Shown piece after piece: positions 8,601 through 17,752 of a stretch of DNA of 64,000 nt. The first letter of the stretch is position 1. The number at the start of each line of letters is the position of its first letter. The DNA is taken from positions 372,001-436,000 of the forward strand of contig CAVSBG010000008.1 of the NCBI GenBank assembly GCA_963726125.1, in the 5' to 3' direction. Both the position numbers and the translations under genes were made by a program. This DNA is from JAMXLO01 sp963726125. GTDB lineage: Bacteria > Pseudomonadota > Alphaproteobacteria > Acetobacterales > Acetobacteraceae. Under the pieces are notes generated by a model. The model did no database searches. It was not told where the DNA came from and worked only from the letters and a program-made list of their open reading frames with translations.

Positions 8601-9753
8601 TGCTGACCGTCTCGGTGCTGGCGATCTTGACAGTGTTGTTGCCTGTGTTGCTGATAAACGCGCTATCGACACTGGTTGGCACCGAGCCGAGATCCCAGGC
8701 CGTCGGAGTGTTCCAATCGATGGTGCCACTGCCGGCCCAACTGTAGGTCCGTGGGGTCGGGTTGTTGGTAACGTTCGTGCCACCGTTCTTGTCCGAAGCG
8801 ATCTGAAAACTGCCGGTGGTGAAGCTGCCCTGCAGATTCAACGTTACCTGGTCATTTGCTCCATCGGTGAGCACCAGTGCGTTGTTTGCGAACGTCTTGC
8901 TCACTGCGGAGAAACTCAGGAGGTCGATCGTATTGTTATTGGTGAATCCCGTGATGGCGACAGAACCGAGCATGGAATTTGCCGCGCCGGTCATCGTCCA
9001 TTGCGCACCGGCATCCAGCTGCAGCGTGCCAAAATTGGTGATCCCGGCAGTGGTGATGGTGTTTGGGGCCCCGCCGCTGCCCGTGCCGGCAGCCAGCTCC
9101 AACACACCGCTACCACCGCTAATTCTGCCGTTCACCAGGGAACCCGGATCGACGATCAGCCGATTGGCAGTGCTGCCGGTGCTGAATAGCACTGCGTAGC
9201 TCTTACTTCCGGCTATGAAGCCAGCATTGATGACTGTTCCGACCGAGGTCAGTACGACACCGGCGCTGCCACCGGAAATCGTGCCACGGGGACCGTTGAA
9301 CACGGTTCCTCCGCCGCGCTCGTAGACACCAAGGTTGCCGGAACCAATGATCGCACCGTAGTTGATGACGGTTCCCTGGCCGTGTAGGTACACACCTGCG
9401 CTGCCAACTGCGCTGATAACGGCGCTGGATTTGTTGGTGACCGAACCAGCTCCGGCGATCGCGACGGCGTAGCGGCTGCCGGTGATCGTGCCGCCGCTTT
9501 CGTTGATCAGGGCGCTGTTGAGAACGTGGTAGATAATGCTACCGAGATAGACACCGCCGACAGCCGAACCACCCAGGATTTGTCCGAAATTGTCGATGGT
9601 CCAGCTATTGGTGGCACCACCTTTTCCATACAGGGCGCCATTGCTACCGATTGTCTTGCTGATCCTGGAATCACCCGTGATCGTCACGGGATTGTAACTC
9701 TGGTTACTCAGCGTAATACCGGCGCTCGTGGTGGTTGATATGACCTGCGCCAA
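5632..9753 (-). CDS. Giant beta-strand-repeat protein with C-terminal Hint domain (paralogue A)
   Basis: A 1373-aa protein. Residues 1 to about 1150 are Gly/Thr/Asn/Ser-rich repeats (VTNxGTI, ISGGS, INAGFI types) expected to form a beta-helix. The last 219 residues form a Hint_2 domain starting at Cys1155 (TCFGAGTHIL) with the block-B-like LLSPDHAVYV and the terminal ELPRHDVLLAEGLPTESYLD. Hint domains of this kind use the first Cys for an N-S acyl shift and cleave off the N-terminal passenger. No Sec or Tat signal is visible. The start is TTG with GGGCGAGG upstream, and the N-terminus aligns with paralogue B, which supports it. The C-terminus runs about 20 residues past B's and overlaps the HAD gene. 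It is probably a surface or secreted protein. Confidence 0.8.
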   Translation of the reverse strand: MAQVISTTTSAGITLSNQSYNPVTITGDSRISKTIGSNGALYGKGGATNSWTIDNFGQILGGSAVGGVYLGSIIYHVLNSALINESGGTITGSRYAVAIAGAGSVTNKSSAVISAVGSAGVYLHGQGTVINYGAIIGSGNLGVYERGGGTVFNGPRGTISGGSAGVVLTSVGTVINAGFIAGSKSYAVLFSTGSTANRLIVDPGSLVNGRISGGSGVLELAAGTGSGGAPNTITTAGITNFGTLQLDAGAQWTMTGAANSMLGSVAITGFTNNNTIDLLSFSAVSKTFANNALVLTDGANDQVTLNLQGSFTTGSFQIASDKNGGTNVTNNPTPRTYSWAGSGTIDWNTPTAWDLGSVPTSVDSAFISNTGNNTVKIASTETVSISQLTIAGADTLLVTGKLIAQSITDGAVLAFTSGSTLNSTPVRLSGTISEQGAGTLTIGSSELITQTGSLAILNSTTSGSESIINQGTIKAALGGAASLSIVPLNFTNKGTISVTDETVTIGYDSGSVHGSWSNAGLIALSGTASLILDGSLTTAGIGTITGASGVTVAGILNNTGTSLKVGNGTPLGLVNLANGGLINGGTIVDQDNGFSFNRNGTFNAVIYQGAVNIATANGRLNITNGLTVTGTSGLGPGLINLTEGNDAQLNFIGSQTIDNATINLSGTDSTNPLTEIDIGGGGGNGPQLTLGKNLTVLSTAAKAQADIRNTTTLDFASVVNLGTIIAAAAGGTFSITPNEGFTNNGTIRVNNGETAVIAPGLGIFTNGTSGVISVSLGSELEIFYSGVTAQMNNSGIITLANGATLDLASGPFTPTALANIVNQGATTLFNGEFDGQNGTIALGIGTNFNKVLLSGTLYDATVQANGSFSVVPGNASLRNVVFQGPLNVATDFTNLAINQGVALEDANGGLAGTINVTGQTDNLIFVNQAPVSNATGQSLNNVTLNIGNAIGADIISPSFSGGTFAIGIGSTIVSATPQAQSILNAGSGTTVDFHGTLEAIAKSGTFTVTGVPSGASQSFFNNNGLMLVGNGDTLTMGLTITGTTGTIDIGTSGVADISSAVAAGETLGFTDATGLLRLHQPGSVAATIAGFVHGDTIDLPGITANTAVWSANQLTISSGGTTVAILTMPGNYTKRTFLVANDKAGGSQVTITATCFGAGTHILTAHGDIAVELLRERDFVVTASGMMQPIVWVGHRRVNFRRHPNKLRMLPVQVAAHAFGPERPKRTLLLSPDHAVYVDDVLIPIRYLINGTNVVQIECDEITYYHVELPRHDVLLAEGLPTESYLDAGARRAFGNCDGVTRLDPDFAPPPDDHGALWDAKGYAPLIVTGELLGRVRCRLDANARGLRRAARPRFAVPSFERVRDSGGQARQF

Positions 9754-9786
9754 AACGGGCCTCGCCCGAGCGTGTGTATACCGTGA

Positions 9787-12700
9787 TCAGGCCGCGCTGC
9801 GTAAGGTCAGCTCAGCGCATCCAAGTCTCCGGCGCACCCGCTCCAGCGCGCTGCCCGCTACGACCAATGGTGCATACCCCTCGGTCTCCCAAAGCATCGC
9901 GAACCGATCGATCGTCGGCGCGAAATCCGCATGCAACCGGATGGCACCATCACATCCGGCAAATGCCTCGCGTGCACCTGCGTCCAGATAGCTTTCGGCG
10001 GGGAGACCTTCAGCGAGCAGCACGTCGTGACGCGGCAACTCAATGTGGTAATAAGTGACCCCACGGCATGCGATCTGTGCGACTGTGCTGCCGTTCACGA
10101 GATGGCGGACCGGAATCAGCACATCGTCGATGAACAGCGCATGGTCAGGCGACAGCAGCAGATCGCGCCTTGGCTTGCCTGGTCCGAACGCGTTGGCTGC
10201 GACGCGAACCGGCAGCACGCGGTGCCGGTTAAGATGATGGCGGAAATCAATGTGTCGTCGGCCGATCCACCGTATCGGCTGAGGCCGCCCTGATTCCGTC
10301 ACTACCAGGTCACCTGGCCGCAGATCCTCGATCGCCCGTTCACCATCAGGCAATAGGATGCGCGTGCCGGCGGCGAAACACGTCGCGGTTATCGTGATTG
10401 TCGTGTCGCTCACGCCCTGACCGGTTACAACGAATACGTCCTTGCTGTAGTCGCCCAGGATTGCGAGCGTCGCCACCGGGATTCCATTGTTGGTTATCGC
10501 CAGCGAGCCTGGCGATCCCACGCTCCACAGTGCCTTCGTCGCGGCAATACCGGCAAGGTCAATGGTATCGCCTATCGCAAATCCGCTGATTACCGCGGCA
10601 AAGCTGCCCGGTGCCTGTAGTGCCAGGGTGCCGGTCGCATCGGTAAAGGCCAACGTCTGATCGGACGCGACAGCCGAGGCGAAATTGGCAACCCCGCCTG
10701 TCGCAATATCGATCGTGCCATTTCCGGTGCCGGCGACGATCGCCGACGTAAGGCTCAGTGTATCACCGTTGCCAACCGCCATCGTGCCATTATTGCTGAA
10801 TGCACTATTGGACCCACCGGCGACGATGAAGGTGCCGCTGTTGGCAATGGCATTCAATGTGCCGTTCAGCACCACTGTCGTGCTTGCGCCCACATTGAGT
10901 GCAGCCAAGGCGCTCTGCGCCGAGCTTATGATGTCTGCGTTCGCACCGATCGTGAATGTCCCACCGGAGAAGCTTGGCGCAAGAGCGTCGGCGCTCGTCG
11001 CATTGCCGATGTTGACCACCACGTTGTCGAACGTTTGTCCGGTCGCATCCATCACGGGAAGCTCGTTGCCGAACCGCAGCGTGTCGGATTGCCCGGAGAC
11101 GTTGACGGTGCCCGGTTGGTTGCCGCCTGCATCGGTGAGCACGACGCCTTGGAACAGCGTGAGATCGACCGACGTGGTCGTGAGATTGATCGGGCCTGCA
11201 AACGTATCGTTTTCCAGTGAGGCATTTGTACCGACGATCGTCAGGCTGCCACCAGGCTGAATTGCGCCATTGCGGATCTGTCCGTCCAGCGCCACGGCGT
11301 TCAGCAGGCTGCCCTTTCCAAGCGTCAATGCGCCGCCCGCGGCATCGAATATGCCGTCGATCAGCGTCGTCGCGCCTTGGTTGTCCAGGCTCCCGAGCGC
11401 GTTGGATGTGAAAAACCCAGCCAGATCGAGTGTTGCGCCGGCGGACAGTGTGATCAAGCCGGGATTGCTGATCGCGGGAGTCGTTGAGGTGCTGAAGATC
11501 TGCAGTGTCGAACCGGGGTTCACTGATACCTGACCACCGTTGTTGAACACGCCAGAGCTTGGCTGGATCGAAAGCAACTCGCCGTTGCTGACGGAGATGC
11601 TGCCCTCATTGTCGAACCCGTTGGCTGGTGCGATGGTGAAGCTGCTTTGATGGCTTCCGTCGTGCGTGGCCGCGACAAGGATGGTGCCCAGGTTGACCAA
11701 ATCGGTCTGGGGGGAGCCGTCGCCTCGAATACTGGCCTGGGTGTTCAGGGCCTTGCTGCTTACCGTCAGGTTGACGCCAAGCGTGAGGACGCTGGCGCTG
11801 CCACCTACCCGGATTTCCGTCAGCGGATTCGAGGAATCCGTTCCATTCAGGTTGATCGTGGCATTGTCGATTGTCTGGCTGCCTTGGAAGTCGACGTGCG
11901 CGTCACCGCCCTGGGTCAGGTTGATGGTCCCCAACCCCGTGCCGTTGGTGCCAGACGCATTGAGGCCGTCGACAAAAACCAGCCGACCACCGGCAGTCGC
12001 GATATTCAACGGCCCCTGAATGGTTACACCGTCGAATGTGCCGCCACTGCCGATGATCCCCGCGCCGGTCGTGTCGGTAATCGTGCCGCCATTGATGGTG
12101 GCCTTCGATCCCAGGTTGATGCTGCCCGCCTTGATCGTTACGGTACCGGACGGCGTAAGCGTTCCCTCCACGTCGAGGACATCGCCGGCGGCCCCGACTA
12201 TCACATCAGCGACGACAATGCTTTCGCCGGCCGCCACGCCGATCGTGACGCTCTTGCCGGAGGCAATGACAGCGGTATCCACGCCGCTTGGAACCGCCTT
12301 CGTGCTCCAATAGGAGCTGGTGTTCCAGTCGTTGCTGGCGCCAGTCCAGGTGATGGTCTGCGGTATTGTGATGTCGGTGCCGTCGATGTTGTCCGACGTG
12401 ATCTGGAAATCGCTGGAGGTGAAGGTTCCCTCGATGTTCAGTGTTGCCGTCGCTTTGGCGCTATCCGTCAGCACCAGCGTGCCGCTGTTGAATGTCTCGC
12501 TGACGGCGACGAAACCCGTGAGGTCGATCGTATCGTTGAATGTGAAGCCGGCGATCGTGCCGATGGCGCCTAGCCCGGTCCCATTGCCCGCAATGTTCCA
12601 TGCCGCACCCGGATCGATCACTAACCGGGTGAAATTCGTAACGCTGCCGCCGATGCCGGCAATGGTGCCGATGCCTTTGCCGGCGGCCAGCTCCAACGTG

Positions 12701-13584
12701 CCGCGTCCGCCATCGATGTAGCCGATGAAGCTCGCTTGCGGCGCTTCGACCAGCAGGCTTGGGAAATATGTCGTCCCGCCAGACCCGTTGTAGCCAAGGA
12801 ATGTCAGCGCATGCTGGACGGCGGATATTGTGCCGTCATTGATGACCGTGCCACCGAAGGCGGAGATGCCGTTCTCGCCAGAGATCGTTCCGCCGGGGGC
12901 GTTGTAGATCGAGCCCCCCTCGTACAGGAAGACCCCCGTACCGAGACCATTGATCAGCCCACTGTTGCTAATGCTGCCGGAGCCATCGAGGAAGACGCCG
13001 ATGTTGCTTGTTCCAAGGATGGTGCCGCCTGCAATGTTTGTGACGTAGCCTCCCAGGAATTCCTCAACGCCCGACGATCCCTGTAACAATCCGGCGTTGT
13101 TAACCAGAACCTTTGTCTGTTCGTTGGCCTTGCCCGCGCCGTAAATGAATACTGCATCGGCCGTGCCTCCGCTGATGACGCCTCCGCTGAGATTGCTGAC
13201 CGTTCCCGCCAGCAGAATATCGACACCGGTGCCTCGCGAACTGATCGTGCTGACACCGATGTTCGTTACCGTTCCGTAGCCATTCACGTAGATGCCACTG
13301 GTCGCGCCATAGATCGTGCCGCCGGTGGAGTTGGTCACGCTGCCTCTGGTCACGGGGCTATCGGAGTTGCCCAGCATAATGCCGCTGCCGTGGGTGGTGG
13401 AGGATGCCGCGATCACTCCCCGGTTGGCGATGATCCAGTTGGTTGCCGTACCACCCTGGTAGTAGATGCCAAAGTCGTTGCTGACGTTGATCGTGCCGGT
13501 CACTGTTATCGGGTTGCCGTATGCGGAGTCGCTGAGCGTGACACCGCTCGACGATGAGCCCGAAATGATGGTCTTGCCGGCCAT
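9787..13584 (-). CDS. Giant beta-strand-repeat protein with C-terminal Hint domain (paralogue B)
   Basis: This 1265-aa paralogue is 33 bases upstream of paralogue A on the same strand. The passenger shows the same repeated NSGTIxG / ISGGTADA patterns and the same order of larger blocks (TIDLTGF, a TITWTGASNDWN segment, and later DLAGIAATKALW). The Hint domain starts at Cys1069 (CFAAGTRILLPDGE) and keeps the LLLSPDHALFIDDVLIPVRH core and the YYHIELPRHDVLLAEGLP end, with 197 residues from the Cys to the stop. The ATG is preceded by GAGAGG at good spacing. The tandem pair probably arose by duplication followed by strong divergence of the passengers, while the Hint domains stayed alike. An extracellular role is inferred from repeat type only. 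Confidence 0.8.
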   Translation of the reverse strand: MAGKTIISGSSSSGVTLSDSAYGNPITVTGTINVSNDFGIYYQGGTATNWIIANRGVIAASSTTHGSGIMLGNSDSPVTRGSVTNSTGGTIYGATSGIYVNGYGTVTNIGVSTISSRGTGVDILLAGTVSNLSGGVISGGTADAVFIYGAGKANEQTKVLVNNAGLLQGSSGVEEFLGGYVTNIAGGTILGTSNIGVFLDGSGSISNSGLINGLGTGVFLYEGGSIYNAPGGTISGENGISAFGGTVINDGTISAVQHALTFLGYNGSGGTTYFPSLLVEAPQASFIGYIDGGRGTLELAAGKGIGTIAGIGGSVTNFTRLVIDPGAAWNIAGNGTGLGAIGTIAGFTFNDTIDLTGFVAVSETFNSGTLVLTDSAKATATLNIEGTFTSSDFQITSDNIDGTDITIPQTITWTGASNDWNTSSYWSTKAVPSGVDTAVIASGKSVTIGVAAGESIVVADVIVGAAGDVLDVEGTLTPSGTVTIKAGSINLGSKATINGGTITDTTGAGIIGSGGTFDGVTIQGPLNIATAGGRLVFVDGLNASGTNGTGLGTINLTQGGDAHVDFQGSQTIDNATINLNGTDSSNPLTEIRVGGSASVLTLGVNLTVSSKALNTQASIRGDGSPQTDLVNLGTILVAATHDGSHQSSFTIAPANGFDNEGSISVSNGELLSIQPSSGVFNNGGQVSVNPGSTLQIFSTSTTPAISNPGLITLSAGATLDLAGFFTSNALGSLDNQGATTLIDGIFDAAGGALTLGKGSLLNAVALDGQIRNGAIQPGGSLTIVGTNASLENDTFAGPINLTTTSVDLTLFQGVVLTDAGGNQPGTVNVSGQSDTLRFGNELPVMDATGQTFDNVVVNIGNATSADALAPSFSGGTFTIGANADIISSAQSALAALNVGASTTVVLNGTLNAIANSGTFIVAGGSNSAFSNNGTMAVGNGDTLSLTSAIVAGTGNGTIDIATGGVANFASAVASDQTLAFTDATGTLALQAPGSFAAVISGFAIGDTIDLAGIAATKALWSVGSPGSLAITNNGIPVATLAILGDYSKDVFVVTGQGVSDTTITITATCFAAGTRILLPDGERAIEDLRPGDLVVTESGRPQPIRWIGRRHIDFRHHLNRHRVLPVRVAANAFGPGKPRRDLLLSPDHALFIDDVLIPVRHLVNGSTVAQIACRGVTYYHIELPRHDVLLAEGLPAESYLDAGAREAFAGCDGAIRLHADFAPTIDRFAMLWETEGYAPLVVAGSALERVRRRLGCAELTLRSAA

Positions 13585-13752
13585 GAGCGCCTCTCGGTCA
13601 GGTTGGCGCGGATGACGCGGGTGATCGTCGCCGGACGGCCCGCGTTGGCGCGCAGGTCCGCCTGGATAGTGATAGCGGATTAACGGACGGTGAAAGCCGG
13701 GCCCGACCGCCTGCTTGCGGCGTCTGCCCGGCCGGTCAGTAGAGCGAGCGGT

Positions 13753-14493
13753 TCAGGCGTCGGCCGCGGCCTTGCGTGCCATCGCCTCCTCGGCCGAGGA
13801 AATGCCGCCGTGCGCGGCCGACCAGGCTACCGGATCCTCCAGGAACTTACGTACCTCGGCCAGTGCGGGCTCGCCGAAATAGGGCCGATCGTTGCACGCC
13901 TCCAGCACGTCCCACCATGTGCACAGATGGTGCAGCTGGATATCCATTCGCGCCAGGGTCTCGAATGCGCCGGGAAACACCCCGTAGAAGAACACCACGA
14001 ACGCGTGATTGACGATCGCGCCAGCATCACGCAGCGCCTGAGCGAAGCGGATCTTTGACTGCCCGTCGGTGGTCAAATCCTCCACCAACAGCGTGCGCTT
14101 GCCTTCCGGCACGTCGCCCTCGATCAGCGCGTTGCGGCCGAATCCCTTCGCCCTCTTGCGCACGTACGCCATCGGCGCCGACATCCGATCGGCGATCCAC
14201 GCTGCGAACGGGATGCCTGCGGTTTCGCCCCCTGCAACCGCCTCAATCGTCTCGAACCCGATGTGGCGGTTGATCTTCTCGACACCGAGTTCGCAAATCC
14301 GCGTCCGCGCGCGTGGAAAGAAGATGATGCGGCGGCAATCGATATACACCGGCGACTTCCATCCCGAGGTGAACGTGTAAGGCTCCTCCGGGCGGAAATT
14401 GATCGCCTTGATCTCCAGCAGGATGCGCGCGGTGGTCAGCGCCGCGTCGCGATCCCAGTCGGTGCTTTGTCCTGCCGCCGGAGCCTTCGCCAT
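13753..14493 (-). CDS. pyrE: Orotate phosphoribosyltransferase
   Basis: PyrE joins orotate to PRPP to make OMP, the fifth step of de novo pyrimidine synthesis. The PRPP-binding loop is seen as LLVEDLTTDGQSK, the alphaproteobacterial form. YTFTSGWKSPVYIDCR and AYVRKRAKGFGRNALIEG are also diagnostic. I start at the internal ATG (14493, MAKAPAAGQ), giving 246 aa; the frame is open to 14547 but the extra 18 residues look non-homologous. The C-terminal extension (HHLCTWWDVLEACN and onward) is typical of the longer PyrE form of Rhodospirillales. It stands alone, with 168 bases between it and the Hint gene. Confidence 0.93.
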   Translation of the reverse strand: MAKAPAAGQSTDWDRDAALTTARILLEIKAINFRPEEPYTFTSGWKSPVYIDCRRIIFFPRARTRICELGVEKINRHIGFETIEAVAGGETAGIPFAAWIADRMSAPMAYVRKRAKGFGRNALIEGDVPEGKRTLLVEDLTTDGQSKIRFAQALRDAGAIVNHAFVVFFYGVFPGAFETLARMDIQLHHLCTWWDVLEACNDRPYFGEPALAEVRKFLEDPVAWSAAHGGISSAEEAMARKAAADA

Positions 14494-14604
14494 GACCGGG
14501 TTCCTATATCGTTCGGACCCGGCGATGTGCCGCGTCACCGCCACCAATAATGCGGGAATCCCGGTTCAGGGGCAAACGCTACGAACCCGTACACGGCGGC
14601 CGCA

Positions 14605-15753
14605 TCACGCCGGCTCGGTTGACGTGGCACCTGCCTTCTTCCCACTCGATGCCGTGTCCGGGGAGGGCGCGGGCACCTTCTTCGCATCCTGGCCGTCGCG
14701 CAGCTTATTGGCCTGTTCGTCCAGCAGGCTGGGAACCAGCTGCTCGACGAAGCCAGCGATGATGCCGAGCAACAGGACGAATGGCATCGACCCCACGGCA
14801 TCCTGCTCCCCTTTGAGGGTATGCAACGACGGCAGCAATCCGGTTGAGAACAGCAGGACAAGCGTTCCGCCGGACACCGCACCGATCACCAATCGCAGCG
14901 CGCTGTCGGACAGATTTCCGGCGAAGCCGATATCGAGCGCCACCGCTTTGTTGCGTATGCCGATGGCGATGGACAGGACCGCCCCGAGCAAGCCAGCTTG
15001 TGCTCCGAGCCAGAAATTGCCAGTGCCCTTGAACAGATTGTGCTGCGCAAGCACCAGCAGAAACAAGCCGATCACACTGAGCACCAGCGTGAACCGGACA
15101 TACTGAGCCTTGCCGGCGATCTCCCGCTCGTTGAGGATGGCCAGCTTGGTGTCGGTCAGCGTTTGCAGCGCGTTTGCGGCCGCGTTGGCGTCACCGTCCC
15201 CATCCAGAGCGAGTTGCAGCGCGATGGCAACCGACGAATCATAACTTTGACGGCGTGGCCAGCCGCTCAGCAACGCCTGCAATTTGGCGCGCTCGGTGCC
15301 GAGTGGCAGCAGCAATTGCCGCAGCTTCTTGCGCTCCACGGGATCGGAGGAAAGCTGCGCCTGCACGCCTTCACTCTCATACGGCAGGTCCGCCGGACTT
15401 TTTGAGGCACGCCTGCCGGCCCGCGCCAGCCACGAACGGTGGGCCGGACTGACAGGGTTCTCGCCCGTCGGGTTGACGGAATTATGCTCCAGGCGGCTAT
15501 AGTACACGACGTATTCCTGGTCACGCGAATAAATGTATTTGACCGTGTTGCCGCGCTCGTCGGGCTCACCCAGCCGCAGGTGGCAGATTTCATGCGACGC
15601 ATCGCTCAGCGGTGATCCTGGGGTGTTCTCGTTCGCGGGGGGCTGCGGCGCCATCGGCGCCAGGAGTTCGGGCGCTGTATCGGCATGGTCCGGTGGCGGG
15701 AGCGGCTGCTCGGCAAAAGGCAGTGCGTCATCCGGCATGTTTTGATCCCCCAA
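14605..15753 (-). CDS. Membrane protein of unknown function with a long soluble N-terminal region
   Basis: A 382-aa protein that I do not recognise. The first 60 residues are Pro/Ala-rich (PLPPPDHADTAPELLAP). A charged soluble stretch follows, up to about residue 215. Then come four hydrophobic segments: FTLVLSVIGLFLLVLA, FWLGAQAGLLGAVLSIAIGI, LVIGAVSGGTLVLLFSTGLL and FVLLLGIIAGFVEQLVPSLL. The tail is a short basic/Ala-rich region. Topology suggests an inner-membrane protein with a large cytoplasmic N-terminal part. Neighbours (pyrE, a tartrate-dehydrogenase-like gene) give no functional hint. The start is the only reasonable ATG. Confidence 0.7.
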   Translation of the reverse strand: MGDQNMPDDALPFAEQPLPPPDHADTAPELLAPMAPQPPANENTPGSPLSDASHEICHLRLGEPDERGNTVKYIYSRDQEYVVYYSRLEHNSVNPTGENPVSPAHRSWLARAGRRASKSPADLPYESEGVQAQLSSDPVERKKLRQLLLPLGTERAKLQALLSGWPRRQSYDSSVAIALQLALDGDGDANAAANALQTLTDTKLAILNEREIAGKAQYVRFTLVLSVIGLFLLVLAQHNLFKGTGNFWLGAQAGLLGAVLSIAIGIRNKAVALDIGFAGNLSDSALRLVIGAVSGGTLVLLFSTGLLPSLHTLKGEQDAVGSMPFVLLLGIIAGFVEQLVPSLLDEQANKLRDGQDAKKVPAPSPDTASSGKKAGATSTEPA

Positions 15754-15957
15754 TTATGCGTCTGAAACCGATCGTCGGCGCGGCACACCTTTCGATTTAC
15801 GAATTAATGGTTCGATGCAGGACAGGAATGCCACGAGTTTGTGACGAACCTCTATGAACCAGTTCACAGGCCATGACATGTCTGTTGCGTATGCCCGACG
15901 GTTGACGACCGCGGTGTGGCGCGGTCAGTTGCGTCGGAATGGCGAGGAGTTCCATGA

Positions 15958-17025
15958 ATGGCGCGCACCCATCGGATCGCGGTTGTCCCCGGTGACGGCA
16001 TTGGCAAGGAGACGGTGCCCGAGGCGCTGAAGGTCCTTGACGCCGCCGCTCGCCGGTTCGGCTTCGGCCTGGAATTCACCCACTACGACTGGTCGTGCGA
16101 GACCTATCAGAAGACCGGCGCCATGATGCCCGTCGACGGCATGGATCGTCTTGCGCAATCCGATTCGATCCTGCTCGGCGCGGTCGGCTGGCCGGACGTG
16201 CCCGACCATATCTCGTTGTGGGGCCTGCTGATACCGATCCGCCGCGGGTTCGACCAATATGTGAATTTGCGTCCATGTAAGCTGATGCCGGGCGTGCGCA
16301 CCCCGCTCGCCGGCCGCAGCGAGGCGGACATCGACTTCTACGTCGTGCGCGAAAACACCGAGGGCGAGTACTCCTCGGTCGGCGGCCGCATGTTCGTCGA
16401 TACCGACCGTGAGTTCGTCAGCCAGCAAAGCGTGTTCAGCCGCCACGGTGTCGATCGCATTCTGAAGTTCGCCTTTGATCTCGCCATGACGCGACCGAAG
16501 AAGCACCTGACCTCGGCGACCAAGTCAAACGGCATCACCTTCACCATGCCGTACTGGGACGAACGCTTTGCCCTGATGGGCAAGAGCTATCCAGAGATCC
16601 GCACGGACCAGTTCCACATCGACATCCTGTGCGCGCATTTCGTCCAGCATCCCGATTGGTTCGATGTGGTGGTCGGTTCCAATCTATTCGGCGACATTCT
16701 CAGTGACCTCGGTCCCGCTGTCGCGGGTTCCATCGGCATCGCGCCCTCCGCCAACATCAATCCGGAGCGGCGCTTTCCCTCGATGTTCGAACCGGTGCAC
16801 GGTTCCGCCCCCGACATTGCAGGAAAATTCATCTGCAATCCGATCGGCCAGGTGTGGTCCGCAGGGTTGATGCTGGAGCATCTCGGCGAAGCCGAAGCCG
16901 GCCGCGCCATCGTAGATGCAATAGAAACACTGCTGCGCGAGAGCGGCCCGAAGACACGCGACATGGGTGGTCAGGCCGGCACTGCCGATGTTGGCAAGGC
17001 GCTCGCGGAGATTGTCGCGGGGTGA
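15958..17025 (+). CDS. Tartrate dehydrogenase / isopropylmalate-dehydrogenase-family decarboxylase
   Basis: A 355-aa NAD-dependent beta-hydroxyacid dehydrogenase. IPMDH-family hallmarks are VPGDGIGKE at the N-terminus, ENTEGEYSSVGGRMF, the metal/substrate site VVGSNLFGDILSDLGPA, and the NAD loop EPVHGSAPDIAGK. The sequence RENTEGEYSSVGG and the HYDWSCETYQKTG block match tartrate dehydrogenase/decarboxylase (TtuC) better than LeuB. The likely reaction is oxidation of tartrate or D-malate, the latter with decarboxylation. The second of two nearby ATGs (15958) is chosen because a CGAGGAG site lies about 8 bases before it. Confidence 0.88.
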   Translation: MARTHRIAVVPGDGIGKETVPEALKVLDAAARRFGFGLEFTHYDWSCETYQKTGAMMPVDGMDRLAQSDSILLGAVGWPDVPDHISLWGLLIPIRRGFDQYVNLRPCKLMPGVRTPLAGRSEADIDFYVVRENTEGEYSSVGGRMFVDTDREFVSQQSVFSRHGVDRILKFAFDLAMTRPKKHLTSATKSNGITFTMPYWDERFALMGKSYPEIRTDQFHIDILCAHFVQHPDWFDVVVGSNLFGDILSDLGPAVAGSIGIAPSANINPERRFPSMFEPVHGSAPDIAGKFICNPIGQVWSAGLMLEHLGEAEAGRAIVDAIETLLRESGPKTRDMGGQAGTADVGKALAEIVAG

Positions 17026-17539
17026 GACCGCCGAGGCAGCGGTTCCCTTGGACTCGGCGCTGCCAGACTGATCACGTTGTTTGGAATTGCAGCCGGGGTC
17101 GATGACATTGCCGTTGCTCACAGCTGCGTATCGAGCCATATGCAAAACGTATGATAACGCTGGGCCCTATTGAATGACCTGCCGCTGGTGGTTCCGCCTC
17201 ATGGCATCCGCAGGCGCACCATCCACGTCTTTTGTTGTTGCTGTCAGCGAAGACGTGGATGCTTACCTCCGTCGGCATCACGGTGAGGCGCATCGATCAC
17301 GAGGCGAAACTTCTGGCCGTCGGTTTAAGTGGATTGTATAACACCATTGGATTGACCTGCACTCTGAAGCGATGGACCTCAGCTTCCACTACGATAAAAT
17401 TTATGCACCTCTTGTGCCGGAGGACAATTGAAGGTCTAGCAAAAGTCGCGTCGTGGGTTATTAATCTCTGCCAAGAGGCGGAGTCGCTAAATGGACTGCG
17501 CCGGACGGAAGCCGGCATTCACCTGAGAAGGATCCCGTG
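17026..17539. other. Intergenic region, 514 bases, no recognised gene
   Basis: I see no convincing gene here. Its base composition is less GC-rich than its surroundings, especially 17330-17470. A plus-strand open frame (17232-17540) ends in a TGATG overlap with the following HTH gene, but its translation has no recognisable features. The region may hold the regulatory sequence of the HTH gene. Confidence 0.5.
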
Positions 17540-17752
17540 ATGGCAAAAATGACTCTCGGCAAACGGCTATGGGAGGCGCGGCTGCGCAAGGGCTTCTCCC
17601 GCCAATCACTTGCCGACCATCTGACAGTCTCGGCAGCCTCGATCTATCTCTGGGAAACCGATCGCAGCGTGCCGAGGGACGGCAATCTCTCCGCCATCTG
17701 CAAGGCTTTGGGATTGCCTATCAGGGCCACGAAGGCTCTCGTCGCCGCCTGA
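17540..17752 (+). CDS. Small XRE-type helix-turn-helix protein
   Basis: A 70-aa single-domain DNA-binding protein. The helix-turn-helix is clear: LGKRLWEARLRKGFSRQSLA, then DHLTVSAASIYLWETDR, then VPRDGNLSAICKALGLP. It resembles solitary Cro/C1-type regulators and some antitoxins, but no toxin gene is adjacent. The ATG at 17540 has AGAAGGA about 7 bases upstream; a GTG one codon earlier is also possible. Its stop codon falls inside the first copy of a 10-bp tandem repeat, so copy-number changes would not alter the protein. Confidence 0.78.
   Translation: MAKMTLGKRLWEARLRKGFSRQSLADHLTVSAASIYLWETDRSVPRDGNLSAICKALGLPIRATKALVAA

Noticed and set aside
17232..17540. 102-aa plus-strand frame overlapping the HTH gene start by TGATG
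   Set aside because: The overlap looked like coupling, but the translation has no recognisable domain, no good ribosome-binding site and unusual composition.
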